A stretch of DNA of 64,000 bases from Loripinus fragilis (GCA_964019695.1 OZ026524.1:64177066-64241065); one strand, 5' to 3'; shown: positions 8,760 to 20,940, counted from the stretch's first letter. Notes: a model not told the origin generated them from the sequence alone. Made by a program: numbers and translations.

Positions 8760-9418
8760 CTAGTAAAAATGTCGGTTGCAGTGGCAATGGACCAGCAGAC
8801 ATGGCCTATAGTGAGGCACCACTCCAATGGGCATGGCCTATTGTGAGGCAACACACAAAAAGGCATGGTTGATAATGAGGCATCACATCATAAGACATGG
8901 CCTATAGTGAGGCACCTCACCGGCAGGCACGGCCGATAATGAGACACCACACCAGAGTGTATGGCTTATAGTGAGGCACCTCACCAACTGGCACGGCTGA
9001 TAGCGAGACATCACACCAGAGGGTATGGCCTATAGTGAGGCACCTCACCAGCAGGCACGGCTGATAGTGAGACACCATACAAGCAGGTATGGCCTATAGT
9101 GAGGCACCTCACCAGCAGGCACGGCCGATAGCGAGACATCACACCAGAGGGTATGGCCTATAGTGAGGCACCTCACCAGCAGGCACGGCCGATAGTGAGA
9201 CACCACTCCAGAGTGTATGGCTTATAGTGAGGCACCTCACCAACAGGCATGGCTTATAGTGAGACATCACACCAGAGGGTATGGCCTTTAGTGAGGCACC
9301 TCACCAGCAGGCACGGCCGATAGTGAGACACCACACCAGAGTGTATGGCTTATAGTGAGGTACCTCACCAACAGGCATGGCTGATAGTGAGACATCACAC
9401 CAGAGGGTATGGCCTATA
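8760..9418. repeat. 64-bp minisatellite, left part
   Basis: The word 'ggcacctcacc' recurs near 8911, 8975, 9039, 9103, 9167, 9231, 9295 and 9359, a spacing of 64 bases. Each unit is two related 32-base halves, one with 'aggcacggccgatagtgag' and one with 'gtatggcctatagtgaggc'. The array is interrupted at 9419 by a giant palindromic element and resumes at 13636. Confidence 0.9.
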
Positions 9419-12400
9419 TACCCCGGCATCCAATTATGGTTACCTTGCACCCCCCCAGACAATTTTTCATGGGTGCCAAATTGTTCATTGGGACCCCCTG
9501 GATGGGAAACGAAGGTGTCCTCAAAAAAAATTTGGTTTGGGCTATGTGAAATTGCATGGTTTCTATGCCAACCCATAGCGAATTTGAGAAGGGGGGTCTG
9601 CCTATAAAATTACTCATATCTCAGCTGTTACTTATCCTAGACTACTAAACTTAATACCAAATTAAAGCTTAGACATATGCCTAATATCCCCTTGTTGCAT
9701 ATGGAAATTATCTAATTTGCATATTCATAAATATTTATGAAAACATTAAAAATGTGTTTCACGAATGGGGGTATACGTACAAGATCAATAATATCTCAGC
9801 TGCTTTTAGTCGTAGAGTACTAAAATTTGTACTAAAATAAAGCTAAGACATAGGCCTTTCATTCCATGGTCAAATATGCAACGTACCTTGTTTGCATAAT
9901 TTGCATATTCATGAATATTAATAAAAACGCTAAAAAATAAGGGAAAATCATTACAAATATAAATAGGCTGATTTCATCCCAATATTGTCATTGTTGCATG
10001 TTTTAATATAATCAATGTTACAATTTGACAGGTCCAATCATCCAGTGGTCCTATATGAATATTATCTCATTTGAATATTCATGAAAATGCCTGAAAACTT
10101 AAAAAAAATGAGGGAAAATCACGGTAAAACTATAAGCCTAGGGGAGGGGTTAAGGTACAATCTATCCTGTACTCCTAGGGCCTTTTAAATTCATGCCAAA
10201 TTGTTCAGTGGGACAATCAGAATGTGAAATGAAGTTCTCCTAACAAGAAATTAGGTATGGGCTACGTAAAAATGCATGGTTTCCATGGCAACCGCTAATA
10301 TGATTCTCGAGATTGGGGGGTAGGCTTACAAATTCAATCATATCTAGGGTTCTACTTATCCTAGAGCACTAAAATTGGTGTCAAATTAAAGCTGAGACAC
10401 ATGTCTTTCTTCGTGTGGTCAGATTTGTAAATCATCTAATTTGCATATTTATGAATATTAATGAAAACCTACAAAAATGAAGTAAAATCATAAAAAAACA
10501 ACATAAATGAACAATTTCCGCACAAAAACATCATCAAACCACCATTGTTGCCAGTTTTTATATCCTCAGTGATTCAATTTGATAAGTTCTTTCATCCAGT
10601 GGTCCTATATGAAAATTATCTCATGGTCCTATATGAAAATTATCTCATTTGCATATTCATGAATATTAATGAAATCTTAAAATGATGGAAAAAAGCATGG
10701 GTATCTATAGTATGCAACAGGGGTAATCAGACCTAAATTGAACACATCAGACATTTTATTATGGGCATAAATTTGTCCAATAGGACCTCTTAAATGTAAA
10801 AAAAATATTGTCCTCAAAAATAAATTTTATTTGGGTTTTTGAAATTTCATGGTTTCCATGGCAACCCATTATGCCGACTGTAAAGATTGGGAGTATACAT
10901 ACAAAAAATACTCATATCTTAACAACATCTCATCCTAGATTACTAAACATGGTACCAAACTAATCCCTGGACATAGAAGTTTTATTTGGTAGTTAGATAT
11001 GCAAATGATCTAATATCCATATTCATGAATATTAATGAAAATTTTAGATATGAGAGATAAAATCTCAGAAAAATTAGGGGGTGTATGTATAAAATTACCA
11101 ATATCTCAGCAGCTATGCGTCCGAGTGTATCAAACTTGGTACCAAATCAATGCTTAGACATAGTACTTTTACCTTAAGTTCAGCTTTGAAAAATAGTTAT
11201 CATAAATAATTATGAATTTTAATTAAAACAGAAGAAACAAATGAAAAATCGCGGAAAAATCAAGGGGGTGCACTTACAAATCTAATAATATCTCAATTGC
11301 TAAGTGCCCTAGAGTACCAAAATTGGTTTTAAACTAATGCTAAGACAAAAGCATGTTTAACAAATCATCAAATTTTAAAATGGTCATATTATAATATTCA
11401 TGAATATTGATGAAACCATGAGCATTTTGAGAATAATATTTGAAAATGAATGGGATATACCTACAAAATTACTTATATCTCAGCAGCTTATGGCCCTTAC
11501 GTAGCAAACAAGGTGCCAACTTATTGCCATGATACAGCCCTTTATCTCAATGGTTATATTTGCCAGTTGTCGCATTTACATATTCATGAAAATTAATATA
11601 AACATTAGAATAAAGAGAAAAATCGCCGAAAATGAATGGGGTATACCTACAAAATAACCAATAACTTAGCTGGTAATTGGCCTAGAGTAGCAAACAATAT
11701 ACTTAATTTAAGTCTATGCATACCAGATTTACCTAGTGGGAAGATATAAGAATTAACTAATTTGTATAATATCAATATTAATAAAAAAACTTTAAAAATA
11801 CAAGTAAAAATGTATACAAATTGATAGCAGTGTAGTTATAGAATTACTCATATCTCAGCTGTTATAAATTTTATACTTTTTTCTTTTACTCAATTTTACT
11901 TAGGATTTTGCTGTTTGATATAGTACCAAGTTTGTTACTATTGGGCAATTGGAAGCCAATATATGAATCACTTTGTAGCTATACCCCCTTAATTTTCCTG
12001 TATTTTCTCTTAATCTCTCATGTTTTCATCAATATTCATGAGAATTTAAATTTGATGTGTTATAAATTGGATCATTTTGGTAAACATGTTGTGTCTATGC
12101 ATTGACTTAAAATCAGGTTTGGCACTATTGGGCACTTAACTACTGAGATATGAGTAATTTTGGAAGTGCACCCCTTGATTTTAGCAACAATTTTTCTTTC
12201 ATTTCTTCTGTTTACATTAAAAATCACGAATATTCATGATAAATATTTTTCATATTATACCTTATGGTAAAAGAACGATGTCTAAGCATTAAATTGGCAC
12301 TAGGTTTGATACACTGGAACACATGGTAGGTGAAATATTTGTCATTTGATATGTACATCCCTTAATTTTTCTAAGATTTTTTCTTTAATTACAAAACTTT

Positions 12401-13635
12401 TCATTAATATTCATGAATATGCAAATGAGATAATTTTCATATAGGACCACTGGATGAAAGAACTTATCAAATTGAATCACTGAGGATACAAAAACTGGCA
12501 ACAATGGTGGTTTGATGATGTTTTTGTGCTGAAATATGTTCATTTATGTTGTTTTTTTATGATTTTACTTCATTTTTGTAGGTTTTCATTAATATTCATA
12601 AATATGCAAATTAGATGATTTACAAATCTGACCACAAGAAGAAAGACATGTGTCTCAGCTTTAATTTGACACCAATTTTAGTGCTCTAGGATAAGTAGAA
12701 CCCTAGATATGATTGAATTTGTAAGCCTACCCCCCAATCTCGAGAATCATATAAGCGGTTGCCATGGAAACCATGCATTTTTACGTAGCCCATACCTAAT
12801 TTCTTGTGAGGAGAACTTCATTTCACATTCTGATTGTCCCACTGAACAATTTGGCATGAATTTAAAAGGCCCTAGGAGTACAGGATAGATCGTACCTTAA
12901 CCCCTCCCCTAGGCTTGTAGTTTTTACGTGATTTTCCCTCATTTTTTTTAAGTTTTCAGGCATTTTCATGAATATTCAAATGAGATAATATTCATATAGG
13001 ACCACTGGATGATTGGACCTGTCAAATTGTAACATTGATTATATTAAAACATGCAACAATGACAATATTGGGATGAAATCAGCCTATTTATATTTGTAAT
13101 GATTTTCCCTTATTTTTTAGCGTTTTTATTAGTATTCATGAATATGCAAATTATGCAAATAAGGTGCGTTGCATATTTGACCATGGAATGAAAGGTCTAT
13201 GTCTTAGCTTTATTTTAGTACAAATTTTAGTACTCTACGACTAAAAGCAGCTGAGATATTATTGATCTTGTACGTATACCCCCATTCGTGAAACACATTT
13301 TTAATGTTTTCATAAATATTTATGAATATGCAAATTAGATAATTTCCATATGCAACAAGGGGATATTAGGCATATGTCTAAGCTTTAATTTGGTATTAAG
13401 TTTAGTAGTCTAGGATAAGTAACAGCTGAGATATGAGTAATTTTATAGGCAGACCCCCCTTCTCAAATTCGCTATGGGTTGGCATAGAAACCATGCAATT
13501 TCACATAGCCCAAACCAAAATTTTTTTGAGGACACCTTCGTTTCCCATCCAGGGGGTCCCAATGAACAATTTGGCACCCATGAAAAATTGTCCTGGGGGG
13601 GGGGTGCAAGGTAACCTAAATTGGATGCCGGGGTA
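9419..13635. mobile_element. Giant palindromic (fold-back) element, 4.2 kb
   Basis: The left arm (9419 to about 11535) and right arm (about 11905 to 13635) are reverse complements. The ends read 'taccccggcatccaa' and 'ttggatgccggggta', and an 'ata' lies outside each end. The host minisatellite unit has that 'ata' once, suggesting a 3-bp target duplication. The outer 800 bp of the arms are nearly identical. The right arm lacks about 370 bp present near 10670-11040 on the left. The arms are built from diverged units of about 185 bp. I found no transposase, and the open frames near both ends (9414-9617, 13433-13636) are mirror images of each other. Confidence 0.85.
9600..11890. repeat. Diverged array of about 185-bp units inside the left arm
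   Basis: Variants of 'ctcatatctcagctgtt' recur near 9612, 9790, 10335, 10911, 11098, 11285, 11468, 11655 and 11846. Adjacent copies in the inner half are 185-191 bases apart. Most units also carry 'atttgcatattcatgaatatt', which includes a POU-type octamer. Confidence 0.75.
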
Positions 13636-15060
13636 ATAGTGAGGCACCTCACTAGCAGGCACGGCTCATAGTGAGACACCATACCAGCAGGTATGGCAGG
13701 TAGAGAAGCACAACACCAGCAGACATGCATGATTGAGTGGTAAAAGATCTGCAGGCATGCTGATTGAGTAGCAACGGTCCAACCAGTAGGCATGTTTGAA
13801 CAGCAGCGTTGTTTGTGGAAGTTACACTAGGCCAGAAGACATATTTGGTGCGATGCAGCTGCAGCGACATAGCCATAGAGTGGCACTGGACCAGAATGCA
13901 TGTATGTTGCATTGCCAACGCAGCAATAGTCTCACCAACTAAAATTTCAGTTTTAGTTGGCATGTCTGATGGAGGGGTTTCGATCGAGTAGCTTTTCTTT
14001 GATTTTCAACGGACCAGGATGGATATTTGATTGAATGGTACCAAGTCCGCAGGTATATTTGTTAATATTTCACCTCCATGTGTTACCACCAGGCCATCAC
14101 ATCAGACATCCTTACCATCACGTATGCTAATTATGTGGTAATGAAACAGCACACATATATGCCTGTTGCCAAGACGCAGGGGATGCAGGCATGTGCGTTT
14201 GTTACATCGCACCAGCACCCGACTAACAGGAATGCTGGGTACTCAAGCGTTGAATCAGTGTGCATGTCTGTTATACTTGTACCAGACCAACAGCCCAGGC
14301 ATTATTTCCACAGGGTCAGTAGACATCTTTACCATTACACATGTTTGATTATGTGGAATAGAACCAGCATACATGTCAAAAACCAAGACTCCAGGCATTT
14401 GATATATTCAAGAGTCATTTCTGTAACAGCTTCACGAGACTATCAGGCCATCTTGCAGTACCCATTTTTTTTTAAAGTTTGCTCTGAAACAGCAGGCATG
14501 TTTGTAACATACATTTCTGTAAGATTTGCAAGCACATTTGTAGTTGTGAATCTGAGCCAGCAAGTATATCTGTTACACTTGCCTCAGACCCGCAGTCATG
14601 TCTCATATAACTGTACCTGACCAATGGGCTGGTAAGCACGATTGCACCAGACCATCATACATGTATGTTACAGTAGCACCTGACCAGCAGTCATGTCTTT
14701 ATATGTTGTATACTATCAACATGCGTGTCTCTTACAGTTTCATCTTATCAGCATCCATGAATGTTATATTTACACCCAGCCATCAGCCATGTCTGTAACA
14801 ATTGCATCCAACCATTTGTCATGTCTTTAACAGTAGCATCTAACCAGCAGTAATGTCTGTTAAACTTGCAAGTACAAGCATGCATGTCTGACACACTTGC
14901 ACCAGACCAGTACTAGTATTCATATTTGTTTTAGCAATATCCAGCAATGCACTTGCACCAGACCAGTGTAGAAGAAATGGTTGTTACAACTGCATCGGAT
15001 CAACAGGCCTGTATTGTATCGTTTCTCCCAAGCAGCAGCAATGTCTTTAATAGTTACAAC
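13636..15060. repeat. Degenerate minisatellite, right part
   Basis: The 64-bp array resumes as 'atagtgaggcacctcact' and decays rightwards into loosely spaced variants of 'accagcaggcatgtctgtta' and 'cacttgcaccagaccag', every 40-50 bases, to about 15060. The 180-residue frame at 14078-14620 lies wholly within these repeats and is not a gene. Confidence 0.75.
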
Positions 15061-15378
15061 CAAACAGCAGTCATGATGGTAATGGACAGCCGCAGCATGC
15101 AGATATATATACTGAACGAAACTTCTAAACCGCCACTCTATATTTTCTCATATATCTTAACATATATGATACATACATGGCTACAATTTACACTCAATAT
15201 GGAAAAGTCAATGAAACTCAACCTGTCAAAATTTCATTTTCATAAATTGGAATTAACATGCTCAATTGATAGACTGTCTATAGGCACCATCGCATTTCAT
15301 TTTCACATAAACGCTAAAATTTGAACTTATCGCTTAAAATAAAGTAATCCAGGGACCTTAATTGAAAAAAAAAAAACT

Positions 15379-15712
15379 TTATGGTGTTATAAATGGACAT
15401 TATTGAACATTTTTGGGTTTCGCTTTTATTAATTAGGAATTTACAGGTAATCCAAAATGTTCCTATGGAAGCCCATATGACATAAAACAAGACAAGAATG
15501 CCTTATGGAGATGACATGTTTTTGTCCACAATATTATTGGAACTTTCTGGTGCTGTAAATGGACATTTTTGAACACTATCGTGTTTATTGAGAAATAAAG
15601 TAGCGATTTTCATGCAATTCAGTGCTCCTATAGAGGCCCATATGGCCTAAAAGAACACAGAAATGTGTTTATGGTGATGGAATGTTTTTGTTTACAATAT
15701 TATTGGAACATC
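15379..15712. repeat. Two-copy tandem repeat, unit about 165 bp
   Basis: Both copies contain 'gtaaatggacat' or 'ataaatggacat', 'tgttcctat' or 'tgctcctat', 'gcccatatg', and end in 'acaatattattggaac' (15530 and 15697). Confidence 0.8.
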
Positions 15713-16629
15713 CGTCACACATTAAGCGTGTACTGCACATCAATCTCGTCACTTCCGACGTTCCAATGCAGCATTTTTGCATCACCGCACCAAAGTATGG
15801 TGGACTATACAGGACATTTTACGACATACGTAATACTCAGTTTTTGTCGATTTTTCTCGTCATACGAGTGCAGAAATGAAAAATGACCGACAGGTTGTGA
15901 TGTAAACTTTCTGCTCTATCAAAAAATGGCAAACCATATGATAAATTATGAATCAGTCTCGGCGAGGCCCCAATTTCGATTGAACCCACAGCCCGACCCC
16001 TCTTCTTTATACTCATACAACCCAAACATTGTTATTTTTGTGATAAAATAAAATTGTCCAATAGTTGTGGATGAAAATACGAGTATACACAAGGCGAACA
16101 AACATTTAGCATCGCGTGCCACGTGCAAAACAGGTATTAGTACTCTATCGTTACGCATAAATGAACATCCTTATTGAATCAAACTTTGTTATGTTCAAAC
16201 GACGGATACATGTGCCAAAATATACTGTGTCAAATATCATTTCAAACAGTTTAATAATAAATGAGCTATACTGAAAAAATGTGTTTTGTTAACTGGCGGT
16301 TTAGAAGTTTCGTTCAGTATAGATATCTTACTCATTTTTTTGCTGATACACTGCACTCCATATGTAAAAAAAAATTTCCCTCTTTTTTGGTAGTTTTAAT
16401 TTTTAGCAATCCATCCATAAACCACTTTCAAGCGCATTTTTTCCCGCATATTGATTCAAAAAAAGATGTGTACTTTGAGCAATCACTCTGTCACAGAGTT
16501 TTTGATGATATCGTTCGGTCAACATACACTGGCATTTATCACTTCCTTATTTTTTTGACTTAATGTTTGACAAAAGTAGGATCTTTTATGAGAATAATAT
16601 GATATTAAGGTTCATATCATCAGATCCAG
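15713..16629. other. Non-coding, no feature supported
   Basis: AT-rich DNA with one 100-residue frame at 16261-16563. It is dominated by Phe, Ser and Ile and shows no family pattern, so I do not call it a gene. Confidence 0.4.
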
Positions 16630-16642
16630 CCAAAAGTGGTCT

Positions 16643-16842
16643 CAGGGAGCGCAGTGGCTCAGTGGTAGAGTGCTTGACTCGAGACCGAAGGGCCGCGGGT
16701 TCGAGCCTCACCGGCGTCACTGCGTTGTGTCCTTGAGCAAGACACATTTATCCTAGCTTAGTACTGGTTCGACCCAGGAAGACCCGTCCCGCATAACTGA
16801 AAGATTGTTGAGTGGACGTAAAGAATAAAATCAAACAAAAAC
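16643..16842 (+). mobile_element. tRNA-derived SINE (family B) with 13-bp TSD
   Basis: This is the best-preserved family B copy. The head 'gagcgcagtggctcagtgg' and 'gggttcgagcctcacc' has good A/B box matches, followed by the tail 'tccttgagcaagacacat' and an A-rich end. The duplication 'ccaaaagtggtct' flanks it exactly (16630-16642 and 16843-16855). Confidence 0.9.
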
Positions 16843-16984
16843 CAAAAGTGGTCTTGGAAGTGGTGCATGGACTAATGGATATGATTACCAGAACAAAGAC
16901 ACACAAAAAACATTGCCATTACGAAAAAATAAGTCTGTTATTTTTCAGTGCAGTGTATCAGAACAAAACCCATGTGATTCCACA

Positions 16985-17400
16985 TCCTGCTATTTCTGCC
17001 ATCTTGGACGCCATCTTGAATATTTTACAATGCTCAAACACAACAACAACATGTCAGTCAAATTCAATTAATGCAGCTGCTGTTGAAAACTATCAGAAAA
17101 GTTTTATTAACTGTGATTCTGATCTCAAGTTGAACTTAGCTTTAAAACGGCGGCCATCTTGGACACCATTGTAAATATTTCAACCTTCTGAATAAAACTA
17201 ATGTTCCATTTTGATAATTTGTATCATTTAGACTCTAAAAGGCCATGAAAGGTCAACATTAAAAAGCTGTATATTGCGTTTTTTTGTCAGATAGGTCTTT
17301 GGAGACTAAACGTCGGCCATCTTGGGCGACATCTTTAATATTTCAAACTTCTGAATCGAAACAATGCTCAATTTTAATTGTCAGTATCATTTAGTCTCTA
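16985..17400. repeat. Degenerate units with 'gccatcttgg' boxes
   Basis: Three units, near 16995, 17150 and 17310, each have 'gccatcttggacgcc' or a variant, then 'atattt', 'ctgaat' and an 'aatgctc' or 'aatgttc' word. They are the reverse orientation of the 7870-8290 repeats. Confidence 0.6.
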
Positions 17401-18290
17401 GAATTCCAATGACAACCAGAATCAATCCACCAACATACAACAAAGAAAAAAATATGAATGTTGTACACAGGAACTTCTAGGCTTGAGATAATTAACATGC
17501 CTTGGACAGGACAAACATTTCTATTGCTTTATCTCTTCCAGAAGAAGAGGAATCTAAAATCTGAGAAAAAGTTTTTGACCAAATTCCATTAGATGATTTA
17601 AAAAGTGAAGATGGCTTCATAGTGCTTTCAAATCTATTGTCAAATATGATCTATAAGGGAGCAAAACTCTACAGCACCATACAATGTCAATTGAGCTAAG
17701 CCAATATTTACGTGAGAAAAACAACATCTAAACGATATTTTAGCTCTAAATTTCGATTTCGATACAAGAATAAACATCAGACATCGATTTACAATAGTTT
17801 TCTTGCAAGAAAATAATTAGTTTTATTAGTTTTTATTCAATTTTGACGGGCAATAGGCTCCAATATTTTGGTCCGATGACGGCGGTTTCAATCTCTGATA
17901 AGTCTTTTAAAGGATGATAAAATATGAGAAAAAACATATTATTTGATAGGTCAATGATCAAACAATGGGAACCATTCGTTGGAATTATTTTTTATGAAAT
18001 AAATTTGTTTTAAATCATCGCTATAAAACATGTAATGTTTCCATGTCCAAAACAGGTAAACAACAGTTAAGTGCCAACCAGAGTATTTACTATTTTTCAG
18101 ATAAAAAATAAATAAATATTTAGTGAGTATGATCAGGAAATACCACAATCACAGACTGCAGACAAACCCATGGCACCGTAGTGTTCCCAATGATATTGAT
18201 TTGTTATTTGGACTCATCTATAGGGAAGTGGAGAAGAAAATGACATTGCCAGCTAAAATCTTAGCTTTTTAGTTGATTCGTAAAGCTAAT
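17401..18290. other. Non-coding, no feature supported
   Basis: No recognisable gene or repeat boundary. It may include the eroded 5' LTR or leader of the copia-like relic that follows, but I cannot define an LTR. Confidence 0.35.
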
Positions 18291-18316
18291 ATTACTTAGG
18301 AGGAGAAATTACTGGA

Positions 18317-18760
18317 ATGAACTATGATAACAACGGAACTTTATATGGAGAGGCCAAGCAATCTCTCAAAAAGTTCAAAGGGGGTGACAGCAGCAGCAGT
18401 GCCGCTGTCAAACTTAAACACGCTTTTCTTGCTGATAATGAAGAAGCCTTACTTGTTGATGGGTATGTCAAGGAGAGACGAGGTAAGCAGGGTGGCGGAG
18501 ATACAGAAGAAAACTGGCAACAATGGAGACCACGTAGAGGAGGACCAGGTGGTCCACAATGTTCAGGTACATAAAATAGGAGGCAAGGATATCAACAGAC
18601 AGAATCAGTATCTCAGATTGGCCAACTAAGTGACAGAAATAGGAAAAAAACTAATAGGGCCAGATGGCCACGCATTAACCTGCAAATATTGTGGATTGTA
18701 CAGTCGTTTATTGCCCGCATGCCCAGACGGTTTGCAAAACATGAAAAAAAGGTTAATGTA
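18317..18760 (+). pseudogene. Gag remnant with zinc-knuckle-like segment
   Basis: An 85-residue open stretch contains 'EAKQSLKKFKGGDSSSSAA' and 'LADNEEALLVDGYV', followed by an Arg/Gly-rich tail. After a frameshift the text 'GPDGHALTCKYCGLYSRLL' and 'ACPD' appears (Cys codons at 18681, 18690 and 18720). The arrangement resembles a CCHC knuckle with the His replaced. Such knuckles bind retroelement RNA. The reading frame is broken several times. Confidence 0.6.
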
Positions 18761-18813
18761 GTGGAAGAGGAACATGCTGTACTATAAACAGGGTATAACA
18801 CTGAAGAGGTGCA

Positions 18814-18892
18814 TAGTTAAGGTTTTGGTGCGTGCAACTGCACAGTCCTAGACAGTGCATGCAGCAGTGCCGTTTGTGGATGCATCTGGATA
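18814..18892 (+). pseudogene. Protease active-site remnant of the copia-like element
   Basis: The frame reads 'NCTVLDSACSSAVCGCIWI', where DSA is the aspartic protease catalytic triad pattern, and then stops. A palindromic insertion follows immediately. The downstream part of the protease resumes near 19252, and the segment 'LTTLGHYCILID' near 19355-19395 marks the end of this region. Confidence 0.55.
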
Positions 18893-19252
18893 TAGAGAAT
18901 ACTAGGTGAGTGTCTTTTGATATCAAGTTTACCAGGCAAGGCTTTGAGAACGCTTGTTGACATTGCGAGGCTTGCCGAGCGATTCAACATGCGTTCTCAA
19001 AGCCGAGCCTGGTAAACTTGATATCAAAACACACTCACCTAGTATTCTATTTATCAGTTACCCATTGTTGGACACTCTTCAAACTAGCGATTATGACGTA
19101 ATTTTTATTTTTGTGTTGATTAAGCATCATTAGCGACGTCATTCAAAAAGTGCAACGTCATCATGACCTGATAAAGGCAACATGCCGTGAGATAGACAAC
19201 GTTTATCAGGCAACGTGCAACAATGCAGTTAATATGAGAGGTAACTGATAAA
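18893..19252. mobile_element. Palindromic insertion P1 in the protease
   Basis: Arms 'gaatactaggtgagtgtctt' and so on (18897-18955) are mirrored at 18988-19047. The centre is the 16-mer 'gcgaggcttgccgagc' (18965-18980). A second short mirrored pair, 'ttatcagttacc' (19053) and 'ggtaactgataaa' (19239), bounds the remainder. It interrupts the copia-like protease. Confidence 0.75.
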
Positions 19253-19439
19253 AACAATTACATTAAATCTTTACAGATAGTTATACATACGGAGGGCCAA
19301 ATAGTGTTCAAGTTTAGATGAGGGACAGTGCTACAATCATGGGAAAAAGGGTAGCTTCAAACTTACAACATTAGGACATTATTGTATTCTAATTGACAAA
19401 TCAGAGGAAGTCCCTGATAAAAATGTTTGTGCAGTTAAT

Positions 19440-19595
19440 CTTGATAGAGTTTCTCTATCGGATTTACTACCTCCCGAGGTTTATAAATCCCATATTTTTA
19501 ATGGAACGATTTAATAAACTGAATATTACATGTATTCTGCTTGAACTGCTTAATAAATCAAGAAAATATTACGGTATGCGATGTGGTAAAGCAAA
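19440..19595 (+). repeat. Half copy of palindrome Z plus shared flank
   Basis: It matches 20866-21008 almost base for base ('tcggatttactacctcccga', 'atggaacgatttaataaact', 'acggtatgcgatgtggtaaa'), a direct repeat about 1.4 kb apart. Confidence 0.8.
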
Positions 19596-19597
19596 CA

Positions 19598-19965
19598 ACA
19601 TAGAATCAAGACATTGTTGAAATTGCATAGACAGTTTGCTTACCCACCAAAGAATAGATTGCTTGCTCGCTTAAGGGATGATGATGTTTGGAAGGATTAG
19701 CATGAAGAAATCATAGAGCAGATAAATACAGAATGTGAACGTTGTAAGATGTATGCTAAAACTTAATCAAGGCCAGTAGTAGGCAAGATAATGGCTTCAA
19801 AATTCAATGTAAGAGTTGCAATGGACCTTAAGCTGTGGAATGGCTGCCGGATATTACACATCATAGCTATTTGGTCAAGATATACTTTTTCCACTTTTGT
19901 TGGCAAGAAATAGGCCAGCCAACATTATAGATGCTTTGATGATGCAATGGGTTGGAAAATTTAGA
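19598..19965 (+). pseudogene. Integrase N-terminal part of the copia-like element
   Basis: The HHCC-like segment shows 'LLKLHRQFAYPPKNRLL' and 'ECERCKMYAKT'. The integrase core follows with 'VAMDLKLWNG', whose Asp (19824-19826) is the first catalytic residue of the DDE triad. Two in-frame stops are visible. The frame is interrupted at about 19966 by palindromic insertion X. Confidence 0.7.
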
Positions 19966-20304
19966 TTATCATATGACGTTGCATCTGGGAGTGAAATAAC
20001 GCCATGCAATAAAATCTGTAAACCACTTGTGGTTTATTGATTTTCGGGAAAGTTATGACGTCCATAACAACGTTGCTTACATAATGACAAAATCATAACG
20101 ATTTCACGCCAGAAATGAGATTTCAAAGTATTTGTCATATGATAGATAGAATCTAACATTCGTGCTCATGTATTATTGAATTTATTAAACTCGTTGCGAA
20201 AAAGAGATATTATGCTCGGCAAGCCTCGCATTTTATCTCTTTTCTCCAACTAGTTTAATAAATTCAATAAAACATGAGCATTCATGTAATATCCTCTATG
20301 TAAT
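19966..20304. mobile_element. Palindromic insertion X
   Basis: It lies between the first and second catalytic Asp of the integrase. It contains two mirrored half-arms around 'gctcggcaagcctcgc' (20214-20229) and an internal 'aaaccacttgtggttt' palindrome. It is the inverted counterpart of copy Y at 20453-20790. Confidence 0.75.
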
Positions 20305-20452
20305 TAGAGCTCTGATGACAATGGCAAAGAATTCACATCGGACGAGATGAGAGATATCACATCTGTGCTGAATGTTCAACTGTGCACAAGATCAGATGAA
20401 AGCCCATTTCAAAACGGTTTATGTGAAAGAGTGCATGCTATCATGGACATAG
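20305..20452 (+). pseudogene. Integrase middle part (second Asp and Glu)
   Basis: The frame reads 'SSDDNGKEFTSDEMRDI' and, about 35 residues after the catalytic Asp (20316), 'SPFQNGLCERVHA' with the catalytic Glu at 20424. This spacing matches the D-35-E rule of retroviral-type integrases. The piece is only 148 bases long, sandwiched between insertions X and Y. Confidence 0.8.
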
Positions 20453-20790
20453 AGGATCCTACATGAGTGCTCATGTTTTATTGAATTTATTAAACGAGTT
20501 GGGAAAAATAGATAAAATGCGAGGCTTGCCGAGCTTTTTATCTCTTTTTCTCAACGAGTTTAATAAAATTCAATAATACAAGAGCATGAATGTTAGATTC
20601 TATTTATCATATGACAAATACTTTGAAACCTGATTTCTTGCGTAAAAATCCTGCTATGTACGCAACGTTGTATTGGGCGTCATTACGTTTCCCGTAAATC
20701 TATAAACCACTAGTGGTTTATCCATTTTATTGCATGGCGTTATTTCGCTCCCAGACGCGACGTCATATAATAAATAGAGTTTATTAATCG
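20453..20790. mobile_element. Palindromic insertion Y
   Basis: This is an inverted copy of X. Its terminus 'catagaggat' matches the right end of X, and its centre is 'gcgaggcttgccgagc' (20519-20534). X and Y face each other across the short integrase piece. Confidence 0.75.
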
Positions 20791-20940
20791 TTCCCTTTGA
20801 AATATGGGAATTATAAACCGAGGGAGGTTGTAAATCCGATAAAGAAACGAGTGCGCTTGCGCACGAGTTTCTTTATCGGATTTACTACCTCCCGAGGTTT
20901 ATAAATCCCATATTTTTAATGGAACGATTTAATAAACTGT
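20781..20940. mobile_element. Fold-back element Z, about 160 bp
   Basis: The arms are 'agtttattaatcgttcc' and its mirror 'ggaacgatttaataaact', extended through 'tataaaccgagggaggtt' and 'aacaaccgagg'-type mirrored text, with a central 'gtgcgcttgcgcac'. Each arm is about 70 bases. Confidence 0.8.

Noticed and set aside
9414..9617. Similar open frames at both ends of the palindrome (also 13433-13636)
   Set aside because: They are the same sequence in mirror image, so similarity does not show protein-level conservation. Stops and shifts differ between the arms.
14078..14620. 180-codon open frame
   Set aside because: It lies entirely in the degenerate minisatellite. Its residues repeat with the DNA unit and no family pattern is seen.
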